From assembly GCF_000931935.2 (NCBI RefSeq), contig NZ_AZAC01000011.1, positions 186,001 through 250,000 of the forward strand: a stretch of DNA of 64,000 bases, written 5' to 3'. The stretch is from Dethiosulfatarculus sandiegensis. Its GTDB lineage: Bacteria > Desulfobacterota > Desulfarculia > Desulfarculales > Desulfarculaceae. Position numbers and translations under genes: made by a program. This document shows positions 34,997 through 44,658 of the stretch, piece after piece (the first letter of the stretch is position 1; each line of letters opens with the position of its first letter). A model generated the notes under the pieces. It did no database searches. It was given only the letters and a program-made list of their open reading frames with translations, and was not told where the DNA came from.

Positions 34997-36168
34997 GCCA
35001 GCGAGTGGGACTTGAGGTTTCGCTGGCCTGCAGCGAAGCCGTCAAACTGGCCAACGTGGACGTCATCGCGGCCTACCCCATCACTCCCCAGACTCACATT
35101 GTTGAGCATCTGTCCGAGTTGGTGGCGGACGGCCATCTGGACGCCGAATTCGTGCCTGTGGAGAGCGAGCACAGCGCCATGAGCGCCTGCATCGGCTCCT
35201 CTGCGGCCGGCGCCCGCACCTTTACCAGCACCGCCTCCCAGGGCCTGGCTCTGATGCACGAAATCGTGTTTATCGCCCCGGCCTTGCGTCTGCCCATTGT
35301 CATGGCGGTGGCCAACCGGTCGCTCTCCGGCCCCATCAGCATCTGGAACGACCACAGCGACATCATGGCCGAGCGCGACAGCGGCTGGATTCAGACCTTT
35401 GCCGAGAACGGACAGGAAGTGTTGGACCTCACCCTGCACGCCTTTAAGGTGGCCGAGGACAAGAGAGTCTGCCTGCCGGTGGCCGTCAACATGGACGGAT
35501 TCACCCTGACGCACGTGATCGAGCCCATCATGATGCCCGACCAGGCCGAAGCGGACGCCTATCTGCCCGCCTTTGAGCCTCAACAGATGCTCGATATAGC
35601 CAACCCCATCAGCATGGGAACGGTTGGCGTGCCGGAGATCTACACCGAGGCCAGGAAAGCCTGCATGGACGCCCTGGACAACTCCTACGAGGTGATCAAG
35701 GAGCATTGGGAAGGCTTTGCCAAACAGTTCGGCCGTTCCTACAACCCCATTGAGACCTACAAGACCGAAGATGCAGAAACCCTTCTGGTGACCATGGGCT
35801 CCATCGGCGAAACCGCCATGATGGCCGTGGACCAGATGCGTGAAGCCGGTCAGAAGGTAGGCCTGGTGCGCATCCGCCTGTGGAGGCCCTTCCCGGCCGA
35901 TGACTTCCTGGAAGCCATCAAAGGCGCCAAGGCCCTGGCCGTGGTCGACCGGGCGCTTCAGCCCGGCAGTGACAGTGGCCCGGTGGGCACCGAGCTGAAA
36001 GCCCTGCTGCACAGCAGAGGCAAAGACACCTATGTGGCCAACTTCGTGGCCGGACTCAGTGGACGCGACGTCACCAGGGCCGACTTCAGAATGATGGCCG
36101 AGAAAGCCGCCCAGGGCCAGGCCTCGGGCGCCACCATGACCTGTGAGATGGTGGGGGTGAAAGAATGA
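34993..36168 (+). CDS. porA: 2-oxoacid:ferredoxin oxidoreductase alpha subunit
   Basis: Alpha subunit of 391 residues, carrying the pyrimidine-binding half of the thiamine diphosphate site. ANVDVIAAYPITPQTHIVEHL, VPVESEHSAMSACIGSSAAGA and TFTSTASQGLALMHE are characteristic, as is NRSLSGPISIWNDHSD. The start overlaps the delta stop by 4 nt and its own stop overlaps the beta start by 4 nt. The sequence looks closer to pyruvate synthase than to the indolepyruvate or 2-oxoglutarate types, but substrate is not proven. Confidence 0.93.
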   Translation: MSQRVGLEVSLACSEAVKLANVDVIAAYPITPQTHIVEHLSELVADGHLDAEFVPVESEHSAMSACIGSSAAGARTFTSTASQGLALMHEIVFIAPALRLPIVMAVANRSLSGPISIWNDHSDIMAERDSGWIQTFAENGQEVLDLTLHAFKVAEDKRVCLPVAVNMDGFTLTHVIEPIMMPDQAEADAYLPAFEPQQMLDIANPISMGTVGVPEIYTEARKACMDALDNSYEVIKEHWEGFAKQFGRSYNPIETYKTEDAETLLVTMGSIGETAMMAVDQMREAGQKVGLVRIRLWRPFPADDFLEAIKGAKALAVVDRALQPGSDSGPVGTELKALLHSRGKDTYVANFVAGLSGRDVTRADFRMMAEKAAQGQASGATMTCEMVGVKE

Positions 36169-37124
36169 AAACAGCAACCGCCGCTCTCGAAAATTTCAAG
36201 AAGCTGTCTCCCAAGAACCTGCCCTTGGATGAGCCTCTCTCCAAGGGACACCGCGCCTGCCAGGGCTGCGGTGAAGTGCTGGCCCTGCGCATGATCGCAA
36301 AGGCCGTGGGCAAAGAGCTCATCGCCGTCAGCGCCACAGGCTGCATGGAGATTATTTCCTCACCTTATCCCCAGACCGCCTGGGAGTGCCCCTGGATCCA
36401 CGTGGCCTTTGAAAACGCGGCCTCCGTGGCCAGCGGCGTGGAAGCCGGCCGCAAAGCCCTGATCAGGAAAGGCCGGATCAAAGACGACGGCGCCAAGATC
36501 ATGGCTTTTGCCGGTGACGGCGGAACCGCCGATATCGGAATTCAGGCCTTAAGCGGCGCCATTGAGCGCGGGCACAACTTCACCTATGTCTGCCTGGACA
36601 ACGAGGCCTACATGAATACCGGCGTGCAGCGCTCCAGCTCCACGCCCTACGGCGCCATGACCACAACTTCACCTCCGGGGGCCAAGTCAAAGGGCCAGTT
36701 CAGCTGGAAAAAGAACATGCCCATGATCGCCGCGGCCCACGACATGCCTTACGTGGCCACCGCCAGCCCGGCCTTCCATATGGACCTTATGAACAAGGTC
36801 CGCAAGGCCGTGACCGTGCCCGGCCCGGCTTACCTGCATGTGTTTGCGCCCTGCCCCACAGGCTGGCGCTGCGCCCCGGATATCTCGGTTGAGACCGCCC
36901 GTCAGGTGGTTCAGGCCCGCATCTTCCCCCTCTATGAGGTGATCGACGGCAGATACGTATTGAACCGGGACGTGAAAAAGCCCTTGCCGGTCAAGGAATA
37001 CATGAAAAAGCAAAAACGTTTTGCGCACTTGACCGACGAAGACTTTGCATACATCCAGGAAAAAGTGGATGCCGACTGGAACAGGCTGAAAGCCCTGGTC
37101 AAAGCCACTAATCCGGAAGACTAG
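36165..37124 (+). CDS. porB: 2-oxoacid:ferredoxin oxidoreductase beta subunit
   Basis: Beta subunit of 319 residues with the thiamine pyrophosphate motif GDGGTADIGIQAL ... NEAYMNTG, and an [4Fe-4S]-ligating N-terminal CQGCGE. ATGCMEIISSPYPQTAW and the IHVAFENAASVASG segment are typical of pyruvate:ferredoxin oxidoreductases. Last gene of the four-gene operon. The enzyme would oxidise pyruvate to acetyl-CoA (or run in reverse for CO2 assimilation) with ferredoxin as partner. Confidence 0.94.
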   Translation: MKTATAALENFKKLSPKNLPLDEPLSKGHRACQGCGEVLALRMIAKAVGKELIAVSATGCMEIISSPYPQTAWECPWIHVAFENAASVASGVEAGRKALIRKGRIKDDGAKIMAFAGDGGTADIGIQALSGAIERGHNFTYVCLDNEAYMNTGVQRSSSTPYGAMTTTSPPGAKSKGQFSWKKNMPMIAAAHDMPYVATASPAFHMDLMNKVRKAVTVPGPAYLHVFAPCPTGWRCAPDISVETARQVVQARIFPLYEVIDGRYVLNRDVKKPLPVKEYMKKQKRFAHLTDEDFAYIQEKVDADWNRLKALVKATNPED

Positions 37125-37145
37125 CTGGTCAAAAAAAATTAAAAA

Positions 37146-37185
37146 ACAATGCGGGTTGCACTTGTCAAGGGGCAACCCGCATTGT
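37146..37185. terminator. 14-bp perfect hairpin after porB
   Basis: ACAATGCGGGTTGC (37146-37159) pairs with GCAACCCGCATTGT (37172-37185) around a 12-nt loop. The plus-strand side has no U-tract, but read on the minus strand it runs into T-rich sequence (TTTTTAATTTTTTT), so it is a classical terminator for the leftward GH57 transcript and probably also ends por. Confidence 0.8.
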
Positions 37186-37513
37186 AGAATGAAAACTGTT
37201 AGCACAAGTGGTCGTGTCTTATAAATAGTGAGACAACTTGGTTAATAGAGATACTGGGAGACAGACTAATTGTCTGAAATCCCTCAGAAAGCCCCCCACC
37301 CCCGTGCGTCGTTTGTTTTTACCTCGGTAAGCCAGACGGCGTGCGGGGTTTCTAATTTGAGCCTTAAAAACAATTTCCCCAACCAATACAACTTTCGGCG
37401 TACAGGATTGCTCTTGCCCGGCCAACACCCCTCAACGGTTGTCAGTCAAGGGGTGTTGGCCGGTTAAATTTTCCAAGTTACGTATTAACCTTGCGAAGAC
37501 TTCAGGGAGAGGT
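37186..37513. other. Convergent intergenic region with a second long inverted repeat
   Basis: No supported gene. CCGGCCAACACCCCT (37418-37432) and AGGGGTGTTGGCCGG (37449-37463) form a perfect 15-bp inverted repeat with a 16-nt centre that contains CAACGGTTG, itself a small dyad. Frames at 37219-37428 and 37270-37467 have no ribosome site. Confidence 0.5.
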
Positions 37514-39232
37514 CTATGAGCCCTTGTCACGCCAGTCATTTAAATCAAGATCAGGGAACAGACTGTCCCTTTGACTTATCTCCTCTAAAAAGAAGAGATC
37601 TCCCTGGCCGACCTGCTTGCCCTCACTTAGGGAGCTTACAATCTTGGCCAAGCGTTTAAAGGCGCTGTAATGCTCTGAGAAACGAAGTTCGGCATAATCC
37701 CTGGCAGACCAGGTGCTGATCAGAAACTGCCAGTCGCTGGCCTGTAGCAGTAAAAGCTCCCGGGCCGCCTGGTCCAGGGCTTTTTTCAAAACGCCCTTTG
37801 GCTCCTTGGCCAGGCGTTTCAATTTCCCCAGAATCTTCTCGCATTCATAGATCTTGGGCCAAGTCCACTCAGTATCCTCATTGAGCCAGATCCAATGGAA
37901 ACCTCCCTGGCCCCAGGACCCCTCAGGCAGGCTTATCACCTCGCGGGGGGGATCGTTTCGAAGCTTTTCCCCGCAGGAAATCAGCTCAATATCCGGGTCG
38001 CCTGAGAGACGATTCAGGACCTTTTCCAAAAACCTCGGCCCCTCAAACCACCAATGGCCAAAAAGCTCGGTGTCAAAAGGCGCGGTTACGTGGCCGGGTT
38101 TGCCTGCCGCCTTTAAATGGGCCTTGAGCCTTTTTTTGACCACACTCACAAAATGATCTGCGTTCTCATTTAAACGATCCTCTATGCGCCAGGGCTCATA
38201 GACTTCCTTTTCCGCCAGATCACTCTTGGCCTTGGTAACCCGCCAATATTTAAGCCCGCCCGGGAAATGTTTCTTATGAAAATCCAGGTACCAACCGTCC
38301 CCTGGATAACCCACCTCGGCGGACCATACGGTCAGGGCGGTCTCTGGGTCCCTGGCAAACACGGCTGCCACGGCGTCTTGTTTTTCACGGGAGGCCACCC
38401 AATATGAAAAGCAGGTGGAGCGGTCGGCCTGTTTTTCCTTTGGCAAAGCGCCTTTCTCATAGCGCTCCCACAAACCGCGCAAGGCCTTGAAGCGGTCAAG
38501 ATAAGTGCCTATGGCCTCACCGCCTTCAAGCATATGGGAGTCGGTTATGAAAAACCTTATGCCAAACTCGGCCAGGATCTCCTCCACTCCCTTTCTGGGA
38601 ATTGGTTTTTTCCTGGAATTCGGTGGAGCCCAGTCATAGGAAGGACGATAGGCGCATTCCGGCAGCCACATACCCACGGGCTTTTCTCCGAAGTGCCTTT
38701 CATGGGTGCGAACCGCCTGGGCGGTCTGCAAACGCAAGGAGGCGTCTGTGCTTAAAAGGGGGAAATAACCATGGGTGGCGGCGCAGGTCATGAGTTCCAG
38801 AGTCTTTTTTTGAGCCAATTTCCGGAAACCACCCAATATGTCGCGTCCCAGAGTGTCTTCATAAAACTCCCTGACCCCTTTTATGTGGTCCAGCCAGAAC
38901 TGGGCCAGTTCGGCCATTTCCTCCTGCCCCTGGTCGATAAACTCCCGCTGGTTCTGCCGTGCATAATCCAAACGCACCTTCAGGTACTCCCTGAACTCCA
39001 GATGAAAGCTGGGATCGGCCAGTTGTTCTGCCAAAACCGGGGACACTCCCAAGGTGACTCCGGAACGAATCCCCTTTGCATCAAGCTTCATGATCGTACG
39101 CAAGAGAGGTAAATAGCAGCCCAAAGCCGCCTCATGCAGCCAGTCTGTACCATGGGGCCATCTACCATGGTTCAACACATAGGGGAGATGGCTGTGCAGT
39201 ACAAAAGAAAAGCTGCCTAAAGATTGCGCCAT
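37514..39232 (-). CDS. Glycoside hydrolase family 57 protein (1,4-alpha-glucan branching enzyme type)
   Basis: A 572-residue GH57 enzyme with the C-terminal DUF1957 region, the arrangement of GH57 glycogen branching enzymes. VLHSHLPYV is the first conserved region; the catalytic nucleophile is Glu192 in GMWLPECAYRPSYDW and the acid/base is Asp387 in APFDTELFGHWWFEGP, both intact. It should act on alpha-1,4-glucan (glycogen) in the cytoplasm. No other glycogen gene is in the window. The ATG at 39232 follows GGGAG by 7 nt; the longer frame to 39277 is rejected. Confidence 0.88.
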   Translation of the reverse strand: MAQSLGSFSFVLHSHLPYVLNHGRWPHGTDWLHEAALGCYLPLLRTIMKLDAKGIRSGVTLGVSPVLAEQLADPSFHLEFREYLKVRLDYARQNQREFIDQGQEEMAELAQFWLDHIKGVREFYEDTLGRDILGGFRKLAQKKTLELMTCAATHGYFPLLSTDASLRLQTAQAVRTHERHFGEKPVGMWLPECAYRPSYDWAPPNSRKKPIPRKGVEEILAEFGIRFFITDSHMLEGGEAIGTYLDRFKALRGLWERYEKGALPKEKQADRSTCFSYWVASREKQDAVAAVFARDPETALTVWSAEVGYPGDGWYLDFHKKHFPGGLKYWRVTKAKSDLAEKEVYEPWRIEDRLNENADHFVSVVKKRLKAHLKAAGKPGHVTAPFDTELFGHWWFEGPRFLEKVLNRLSGDPDIELISCGEKLRNDPPREVISLPEGSWGQGGFHWIWLNEDTEWTWPKIYECEKILGKLKRLAKEPKGVLKKALDQAARELLLLQASDWQFLISTWSARDYAELRFSEHYSAFKRLAKIVSSLSEGKQVGQGDLFFLEEISQRDSLFPDLDLNDWRDKGS

Positions 39233-39401
39233 GTTTTTTCTCCCTGGATCATTTAAGGAAAGGGCACGATAATACATTAATTTCCTTTATAGCACATTCC
39301 AGAGCAGGTTGAACTACCGCCGGTTGTTTTGAGTTGAACTATGTTTTTAAAAAGTAATAAAACAGATTTTCAAAACCCATTTTGAAAAGAGAAAGAGGCC
39401 G

Positions 39402-40361
39402 ATGCAGCCTGAGAAGAAGAACCAAAACCTCTCCCGCCCCGAGGACCTGAGGCGGGCTGCGGCTATCCTGAAAAAATGGCTTACCTCCTGTGTGATCTGC
39501 CCCAGGGCCTGCAAAGTGGACCGCACCAAAGGTGAAAAGGGTTTTTGCAAAATCGGGGACAAGGCCCTGGTAAATACGGCCCAACTGCACTTTGGGGAAG
39601 AGCCCGCCATCAGCGGCAGCCGGGGTTCGGGTACGGTGTTTTTCAGCGGCTGCACCTTGAGTTGCCGCTTCTGCCAGAATCACGAGATCAGCCAGGGCGG
39701 TTGGGGCGAACCCATGGACGCCAAGGATCTGGCCGCGGTTTTCCTGGAACTCAGTTTAAAAGGGGCCCATAACCTTAACCTGGTAACCCCCACGCCCCAC
39801 CTGGCCGTGATCCTGGAAGCCCTGGCCCTTGCCCGTGAAAACGGCTGCAACCTGCCCGTGGTTTACAACACCTCCGGTTACGAAAGGCCGGCGACCATAC
39901 GCCGCTTGAAAGGCTTAATTGAAATCTACATGCCGGATTACAAATATTTCCACGAACCGGCGGCCAAAAGGCTCTCCAATGCGGAAGCTTATGTGGAGAA
40001 CTGCCGCCGGTCCCTCGTCGAGATGATAGCCCAGGCCGGAAGCCTGCAATTAGATGAAAAGGGAGTGGCCCGAAAAGGCGTCCTGGTCAGGCACCTGGTG
40101 TTGCCTAACGGCCTTTCCCAGTCACCTGAGGTGCTGGCGGATTTGAGGAAACTGGGGGGCAAGGATATCTGGGTCAGCCTTATGAGCCAGTATCGCCCCA
40201 TGTACAAAGCCTGCGAAACCAAAGGCCTGGAACGCAGCCTCATAGAAGAGGAATATGAACAGGCGGTAAAGGCTTTAGAGGAAAACGGTATTGAAAACGG
40301 TTATATCCAAGGACTGGGCTCAGTCAGGGCCCGGCATTTCCCCAGATTTCATAAGCCATGA
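39402..40361 (+). CDS. Radical SAM protein (pyruvate-formate-lyase-activase-like)
   Basis: A 319-residue radical SAM protein. The S-adenosylmethionine cluster motif is CTLSCRFCQNHEISQ; it is preceded by an extra Cys set (CVICPRACKVDR ... GFCKIG) found in the PflX/AmmeMemoRadiSam-like activase group. LNLVTPTPHLAVILEAL and VVYNTSGYERP complete the partial TIM barrel. Target is unknown, and no glycyl radical enzyme is in the window. The ATG at 39402 has a GAAAGAGG site just upstream. Confidence 0.88.
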   Translation: MQPEKKNQNLSRPEDLRRAAAILKKWLTSCVICPRACKVDRTKGEKGFCKIGDKALVNTAQLHFGEEPAISGSRGSGTVFFSGCTLSCRFCQNHEISQGGWGEPMDAKDLAAVFLELSLKGAHNLNLVTPTPHLAVILEALALARENGCNLPVVYNTSGYERPATIRRLKGLIEIYMPDYKYFHEPAAKRLSNAEAYVENCRRSLVEMIAQAGSLQLDEKGVARKGVLVRHLVLPNGLSQSPEVLADLRKLGGKDIWVSLMSQYRPMYKACETKGLERSLIEEEYEQAVKALEENGIENGYIQGLGSVRARHFPRFHKP

Positions 40362-40759
40362 TCCAAAGTGGGCAAAATGCCTATAACTCAATGCAAAGAT
40401 AACAAAAATTATATATTTTAATTTTATAAATATTTACAACGTGTTAATAAATCAAGCGCTCTAATTATAACTTTCTGCATACTTTTCCCCGATTCCCCGG
40501 CCAGAGAAATTTCCACATATCTCCCATTATCTACGAAGTTTTTCCGGATTTAACTCCTTGGCACGCTTCTTTCAATGTATTTCGGTAAGGGAGCTGGCGG
40601 TCAGGGCCTTGCCCGGCCAAAGGAGCGCCTTGAAAACAGCCTGGCCAAGTCCGGGCGGCAAGGCTTAATGGAAACGCTCCTCTCCTCCCGCATTAAAACC
40701 CATCAAGCCGGTTTAGGAATTTTCACTTCAGAAAACCACACCACCAAGGGGTATGGAGC
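40362..40759. other. Intergenic region upstream of the Mo-hydroxylase operon
   Basis: 398 bp, AT-rich at the left. It contains the candidate sigma-54 box at 40558-40574. The 62-codon frame 40575-40763 begins next to that box, overlaps the FAD-subunit start and has no ribosome site; it is not called. Confidence 0.4.
40558..40574 (+). promoter_or_regulatory. Candidate sigma-54 promoter
   Basis: TTGGCACG-CTTC-TTTCA matches the -24 element perfectly (TGGCACG) and the -12 element partly (TTTC where TTGC is expected), with the correct GG-to-C spacing. It lies 186 nt before the Mo-hydroxylase FAD subunit; a sigma-54 activator is encoded 6 kb downstream. The changed -12 G weakens the call. Confidence 0.35.
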
Positions 40760-41626
40760 ATGATTCAAGACTATTTCTTACCCGAATCTGTTGACGAGGC
40801 CCTGGCCTATCTCAAGGAAAAACAAGGATCGGCCCGCATTATCGCAGGCGGAACGGATCTTGTAATTGAACAGGCTCAGGGTAAAAAAACCGCCCAAGCC
40901 TGGGTGGACCTGGGCAGCATCAGCGAGCTTGGCAAAATCACAGAAGAAAACGAAGACCTTATCATCGGGGCCAATGTGACCTTTACCCAGGCGGTTACGT
41001 CGCCGCTGGTAAAGCAGTACGCCCCGTCCCTGGCCCAGGCCTGTCGGGCGGTGGGTTCTTTGCAGATAAGGAATATCGGCACGCTTGCCGGAAATGTGGT
41101 CTCAGCCAATCCGGCGGCAGACTCAACGGTCCCCCTGACCGCCATGGGCGCAACCTGTCTGGTTGCCACCCCCCAGGGCACCAGGGAATTTTCCATGCCT
41201 GAAATGTATGCCGGTGTCCTGAAGTCCAGTGTGGACAGCACCAGTCAGGTCCTCACCCACATAAAAGTGCCTAAACTGAAAAAAGGCCAGTCCTCTACTT
41301 ACATCCGCATGGAGGCCCGCAAGGCCCTTTCCCTGCCGATGCTGAACCTGGCCGTGTTCCTGGGACTAAAACAGGATCTGGTGGAAGAGGTGCGCATTGC
41401 TGTGGCTCCGGTGGGGCCCGGCCCCCAGCTGGCCCAAGAGGCTCAAGATTTTTTAATCGGCAAGCCGGCCACTTTCGAGAACACGGAAGAAGCGGCGCGG
41501 CTGGTCGCCAAAAGTGCCAACTTCCGCTCCAGCCCCATCCGGGGCAGCAGGGAATACAGGACCCAGGTGCTGCCGGTATTTGCCAGGCGGGCCCTTGATC
41601 AGGCCGTTTCCTTGGCCCGCGCCTAA
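40760..41626 (+). CDS. Molybdenum hydroxylase FAD subunit (CoxM/XdhB-like)
   Basis: A 288-residue medium subunit of the xanthine dehydrogenase family. ARIIAGGTDLVIEQAQGK and GSLQIRNIGTLAGNVVSANPAADS are the FAD-binding motifs. It passes electrons from the FeS subunit to the acceptor. It is too short to have the extra [4Fe-4S] insertion of 4-hydroxybenzoyl-CoA reductase. First of three genes in the order FAD - FeS - Mo; the next follows after 29 nt. Confidence 0.92.
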   Translation: MIQDYFLPESVDEALAYLKEKQGSARIIAGGTDLVIEQAQGKKTAQAWVDLGSISELGKITEENEDLIIGANVTFTQAVTSPLVKQYAPSLAQACRAVGSLQIRNIGTLAGNVVSANPAADSTVPLTAMGATCLVATPQGTREFSMPEMYAGVLKSSVDSTSQVLTHIKVPKLKKGQSSTYIRMEARKALSLPMLNLAVFLGLKQDLVEEVRIAVAPVGPGPQLAQEAQDFLIGKPATFENTEEAARLVAKSANFRSSPIRGSREYRTQVLPVFARRALDQAVSLARA

Positions 41627-41655
41627 TTCCCTGAGACAATACAAGGAGTAGCAAT

Positions 41656-42153
41656 ATGGAAAAAACCAAAATCAAATTCACTCTTAATAATGAGGAAGTT
41701 GAATTAATGGCGGCTCCTTCCGAGCTGCTGGTGGATGTCTTAAGGGATCATTTTCTTCTGACCGGAACCAAAATCGGTTGCAGGCAGGGCGATTGCGGGG
41801 CTTGCAGCGTGATACTGAACGGAAATGCCGTGAATTCCTGCCTGGTGCCTATTATGAAGGTCCAGGGGCAGGTGGTTCAGACGGTGGAAGGCATAGGCGA
41901 AAAAAATACCTGCCACCCCATTCAGGAAGCCTTTATGGACAATGGCGCTGTGCAGTGCGGGTTCTGCACACCCGGAATGATCATTAGCGCCAAGGCCCTG
42001 CTGGATAAAAACTCCTCACCCAAAAAGGAAGAAATCAAAGAAGCCATCAGCGGGAATATCTGCCGTTGCACAGGATATCTCATGATTGTAGAAGCTGTTA
42101 ATCGTGCGGCTGAAATGATCCGGGCTTCGGAAAAAAGGGAGGGGCGGGCATGA
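41656..42153 (+). CDS. Molybdenum hydroxylase [2Fe-2S] subunit (CoxS/XdhC-like)
   Basis: A 165-residue small subunit with both clusters: plant-type CRQGDCGACSVILNG and C at residue 69 region (NSCLVP), then the helical-domain cluster CGFCTPGM ... ICRCTGY. The first cluster takes electrons onward to FAD, the second receives them from the molybdenum site. ACAAGGAG lies upstream of the ATG. Its stop overlaps the Mo-subunit start (ATGA). Confidence 0.95.
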   Translation: MEKTKIKFTLNNEEVELMAAPSELLVDVLRDHFLLTGTKIGCRQGDCGACSVILNGNAVNSCLVPIMKVQGQVVQTVEGIGEKNTCHPIQEAFMDNGAVQCGFCTPGMIISAKALLDKNSSPKKEEIKEAISGNICRCTGYLMIVEAVNRAAEMIRASEKREGRA

Positions 42154-44494
42154 GAGAGTTCAAGGTTGTCGGCAAAAGCGTGCGCAAGACAGACGCAGTT
42201 GACAAAACCACAGGCAGAGGTCTTTTTACAACCGACATACAACTACCCGGCATGCTCCACGCCAAGGTGCTGAGAAGCCCTGTGCCCCATGCCCGCATAA
42301 AAAGTATAAACACGGAAAAGGCGGAGAAGCTCAAAGGGGTGCGGGCTGTTGTAAGCCACGAGAACACCCCCAGAAACATATTCAACACCTCGGTGCCCAT
42401 GTTCACCACCACTCCAAACCTGGAGAGGGTGCTTGATCAATACATCTTTGACAATGTGGTCCGCTATGTGGGGGACGAGGTGGCGGCCGTGGCGGCCGAC
42501 ACAGAGGCCATGGCCGAACAAGCCGTTAAACTGATCGAGGTTGAATACGAGCCCCTTCCCACTGTTTATGACCCCTTGGAAGCCCAGGAAGAAAGCGCCC
42601 CGGAATTGCACGGAGAAAAGGGTGTGACTCCGGAAGGGAAAAACATACCCGGCGAGATAATCCGCATCGCCTTGGGCGATGTGGAAGAGGGCCTGGCCCA
42701 AAGCGATCATGTGGTGGAATACGCTTACAAACTGCCGGTGCAGAAGCAGGTGCAGATGGAGACCCAGGCCGCGGTGGCGCAGATTTCGGGCAACGGCAAG
42801 ATCACTGTCTGGTCAACCACCCAGACGCCCCACCCCTCCAGGGCCATTCTCTCCAAAATCTTTGACACCCCGGCCAGCAAAATAAGGGTGCTGGCTCCGC
42901 CGCATCTGGGCGGCGGCTTTGGGGTGCGCATAGGCCTTTCGGCCAAGGCCGAGCCCATCGCCGTGGCCCTGGCCCAAAAAGCCGGACGCCCGGTTAAGAT
43001 GGTCTATACCAGGCAAGAAGATTTCACTTCCTCGGACACCAGGCATCCCGGCTATGTCACAGTCCGCCTGGGGGCCTCGGAAGGCGGAGCCTTCCAGGCG
43101 CTGGACCTTAAGGCGGCTCTTTCCACAGGCGCTTATTGCAGCTTTGGGGCGGAGCTGCCCGGGGTCTTGGGGGCCATGACCCTGGCCATCTACCGCATCC
43201 CCAACCAGCGCTATTTTGGCCACAGCGTATACACCAACTGCACCCCCGGCGGGGCCATGCGCGGCTTTGGCAACCCCCAGGGCAACCTGGCGTTGGAAAG
43301 AACCGTGGATAAGATGGCCGAAAAACTCGGCATGGACCCCTTGGAGCTGCGCCTCAAAAACATCATGAAGACCGGCGACCCCTGGTGCCTTCCCTATGAA
43401 TGCGGCACCACCGAGCTGGCCGAATGCATACGCCGGGGAGCGGAAAGCATCGGCTGGGACATGAGGGGGCCTTTGAAAACCAGGGGACCATAAAAAGGGG
43501 CCTGGGCATGGCAGTCGGCACCCATGTCTCCAATGCCTGGCCTTTCTGCGTGGACTATGACAACGCCTATGTCACGGTTCAGCCCGACGGTTCCGTGCAC
43601 ATAGCCTCCGGCGTGCCGGACATGGGGACCGGAACCAGCACCTGCCTGCCCCAGATCGCGGCTGAAGCAATGGGGGTTCCCTTTGAGATGGTGGAAATAA
43701 CCTATGGAGACACGGAAACCACCCCCTTTGAGATAGGCAGCCACGCCAGCCGCACCTGCTATGCGGCCGGAACCGCGGTAATGGCGGCGACCAACGATGT
43801 GCGCAAGCAAATCCTGGAATACGCGGCTCCCTTTTTCCAGGCCGAGCCGGAAGACCTCATGATTGACGATGCGGTTATTTATCGCACTCCCAAACCCGGC
43901 GAACCTGAACCCGAGCCTGAATTGACCGGCCTGGAGGCCCTTAAAAAGGGCAAGGGCAATGCGGTCACCATGGAAGAAGTGGCGTATCACGCCCATGTAC
44001 GCAACAAGCAGTTCATTGGCTTGGGCCGAATCGTGCCTTCCAACGCCCCTCCCTGGCACGCCTGCTTTGCCGATGTGGAGGTTGACACCGAGACGGGCCA
44101 GGTCACGGTAAATAAAATGACTGCGGCCCATGATGTGGGCAAGGCCATCAACCCCATCATTGTCAAGGGACAGATTGAAGGCGGGGTGGTGCAGGGCTTG
44201 GGTTATGCCCTGACCGAAGAAATCGTCTACAGGGAAAACGGCTCCCAGGTGCAGAATGAAATGCACAACTACATGGTTCCCACGGCGGCCGATATTCCCG
44301 AGCTGGACTCGATTATTGTAGAATCCAGCGACCCCACCGGTCCCTTTGGGGCCAAAGGGGCCGGTGAGTGCAGCCTTGTCTGCCCGGCCTCGGCCCTGGC
44401 CAACGCAGTGGCCAACGCCCTGGACCTCGATATATCGGAGTTGCCCATGACTCCGGAAAGACTCTTCACAGCATTACAGCAAAACCGAAACTGA
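42150..44494 (+). CDS. Molybdenum hydroxylase large subunit (XdhA-like), one-base frameshift
   Basis: About 780 residues if read through a frameshift: the first frame covers 42150-43493, the second takes over near 43465 and ends at 44494. The break lies in a G5 run (43465-43469). Adding one G joins WDMRG to AFENQGTIKRGLGMA with perfect family agreement. Molybdopterin-binding marks are GGGFGVRIG, GGAMRGFGNPQGN and FGAKGAGECS near the end. It lacks the AYxCSFR loop of CO dehydrogenase, so it is an aromatic or N-heterocycle/aldehyde hydroxylase type; substrate unknown. A sequencing or assembly error, a real mutation, or slippage on the G run are all possible. Ends before a strong terminator. Confidence 0.85.
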
Positions 44495-44499
44495 CAGGC

Positions 44500-44543
44500 A
44501 AAGTGTCCGTTTGAGCGTTTCGCGCTCTCACGGACACTTTTAT
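44500..44543 (+). terminator. Terminator of the Mo-hydroxylase operon
   Basis: AAAGTGTCCGT (44500-44510) pairs perfectly with ACGGACACTTT (44530-44540); inside, GAGCG and CGCTC extend the stem. TTTTATTT follows. Confidence 0.92.
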
Positions 44544-44658
44544 TTACCTGGTAATGCCTCTGGTTTTTGATACATTTCCTTCATAGATTGATCAGTGTTA
44601 ACAGTTAATATCGTTCTGATCTTTCGGTGCCTTAAATAAAAGGCAAAAGGAGCCTTTT

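Noticed and set aside
34915..36177. 420-codon minus-strand frame opposite porA
   Set aside because: Antisense shadow of a high-confidence gene; composition (His/Gly/Val) is typical of reverse-frame artefacts.
40575..40763. 62-codon frame before the Mo-hydroxylase operon
   Set aside because: No ribosome site and overlaps the FAD-subunit start; more likely promoter and leader.
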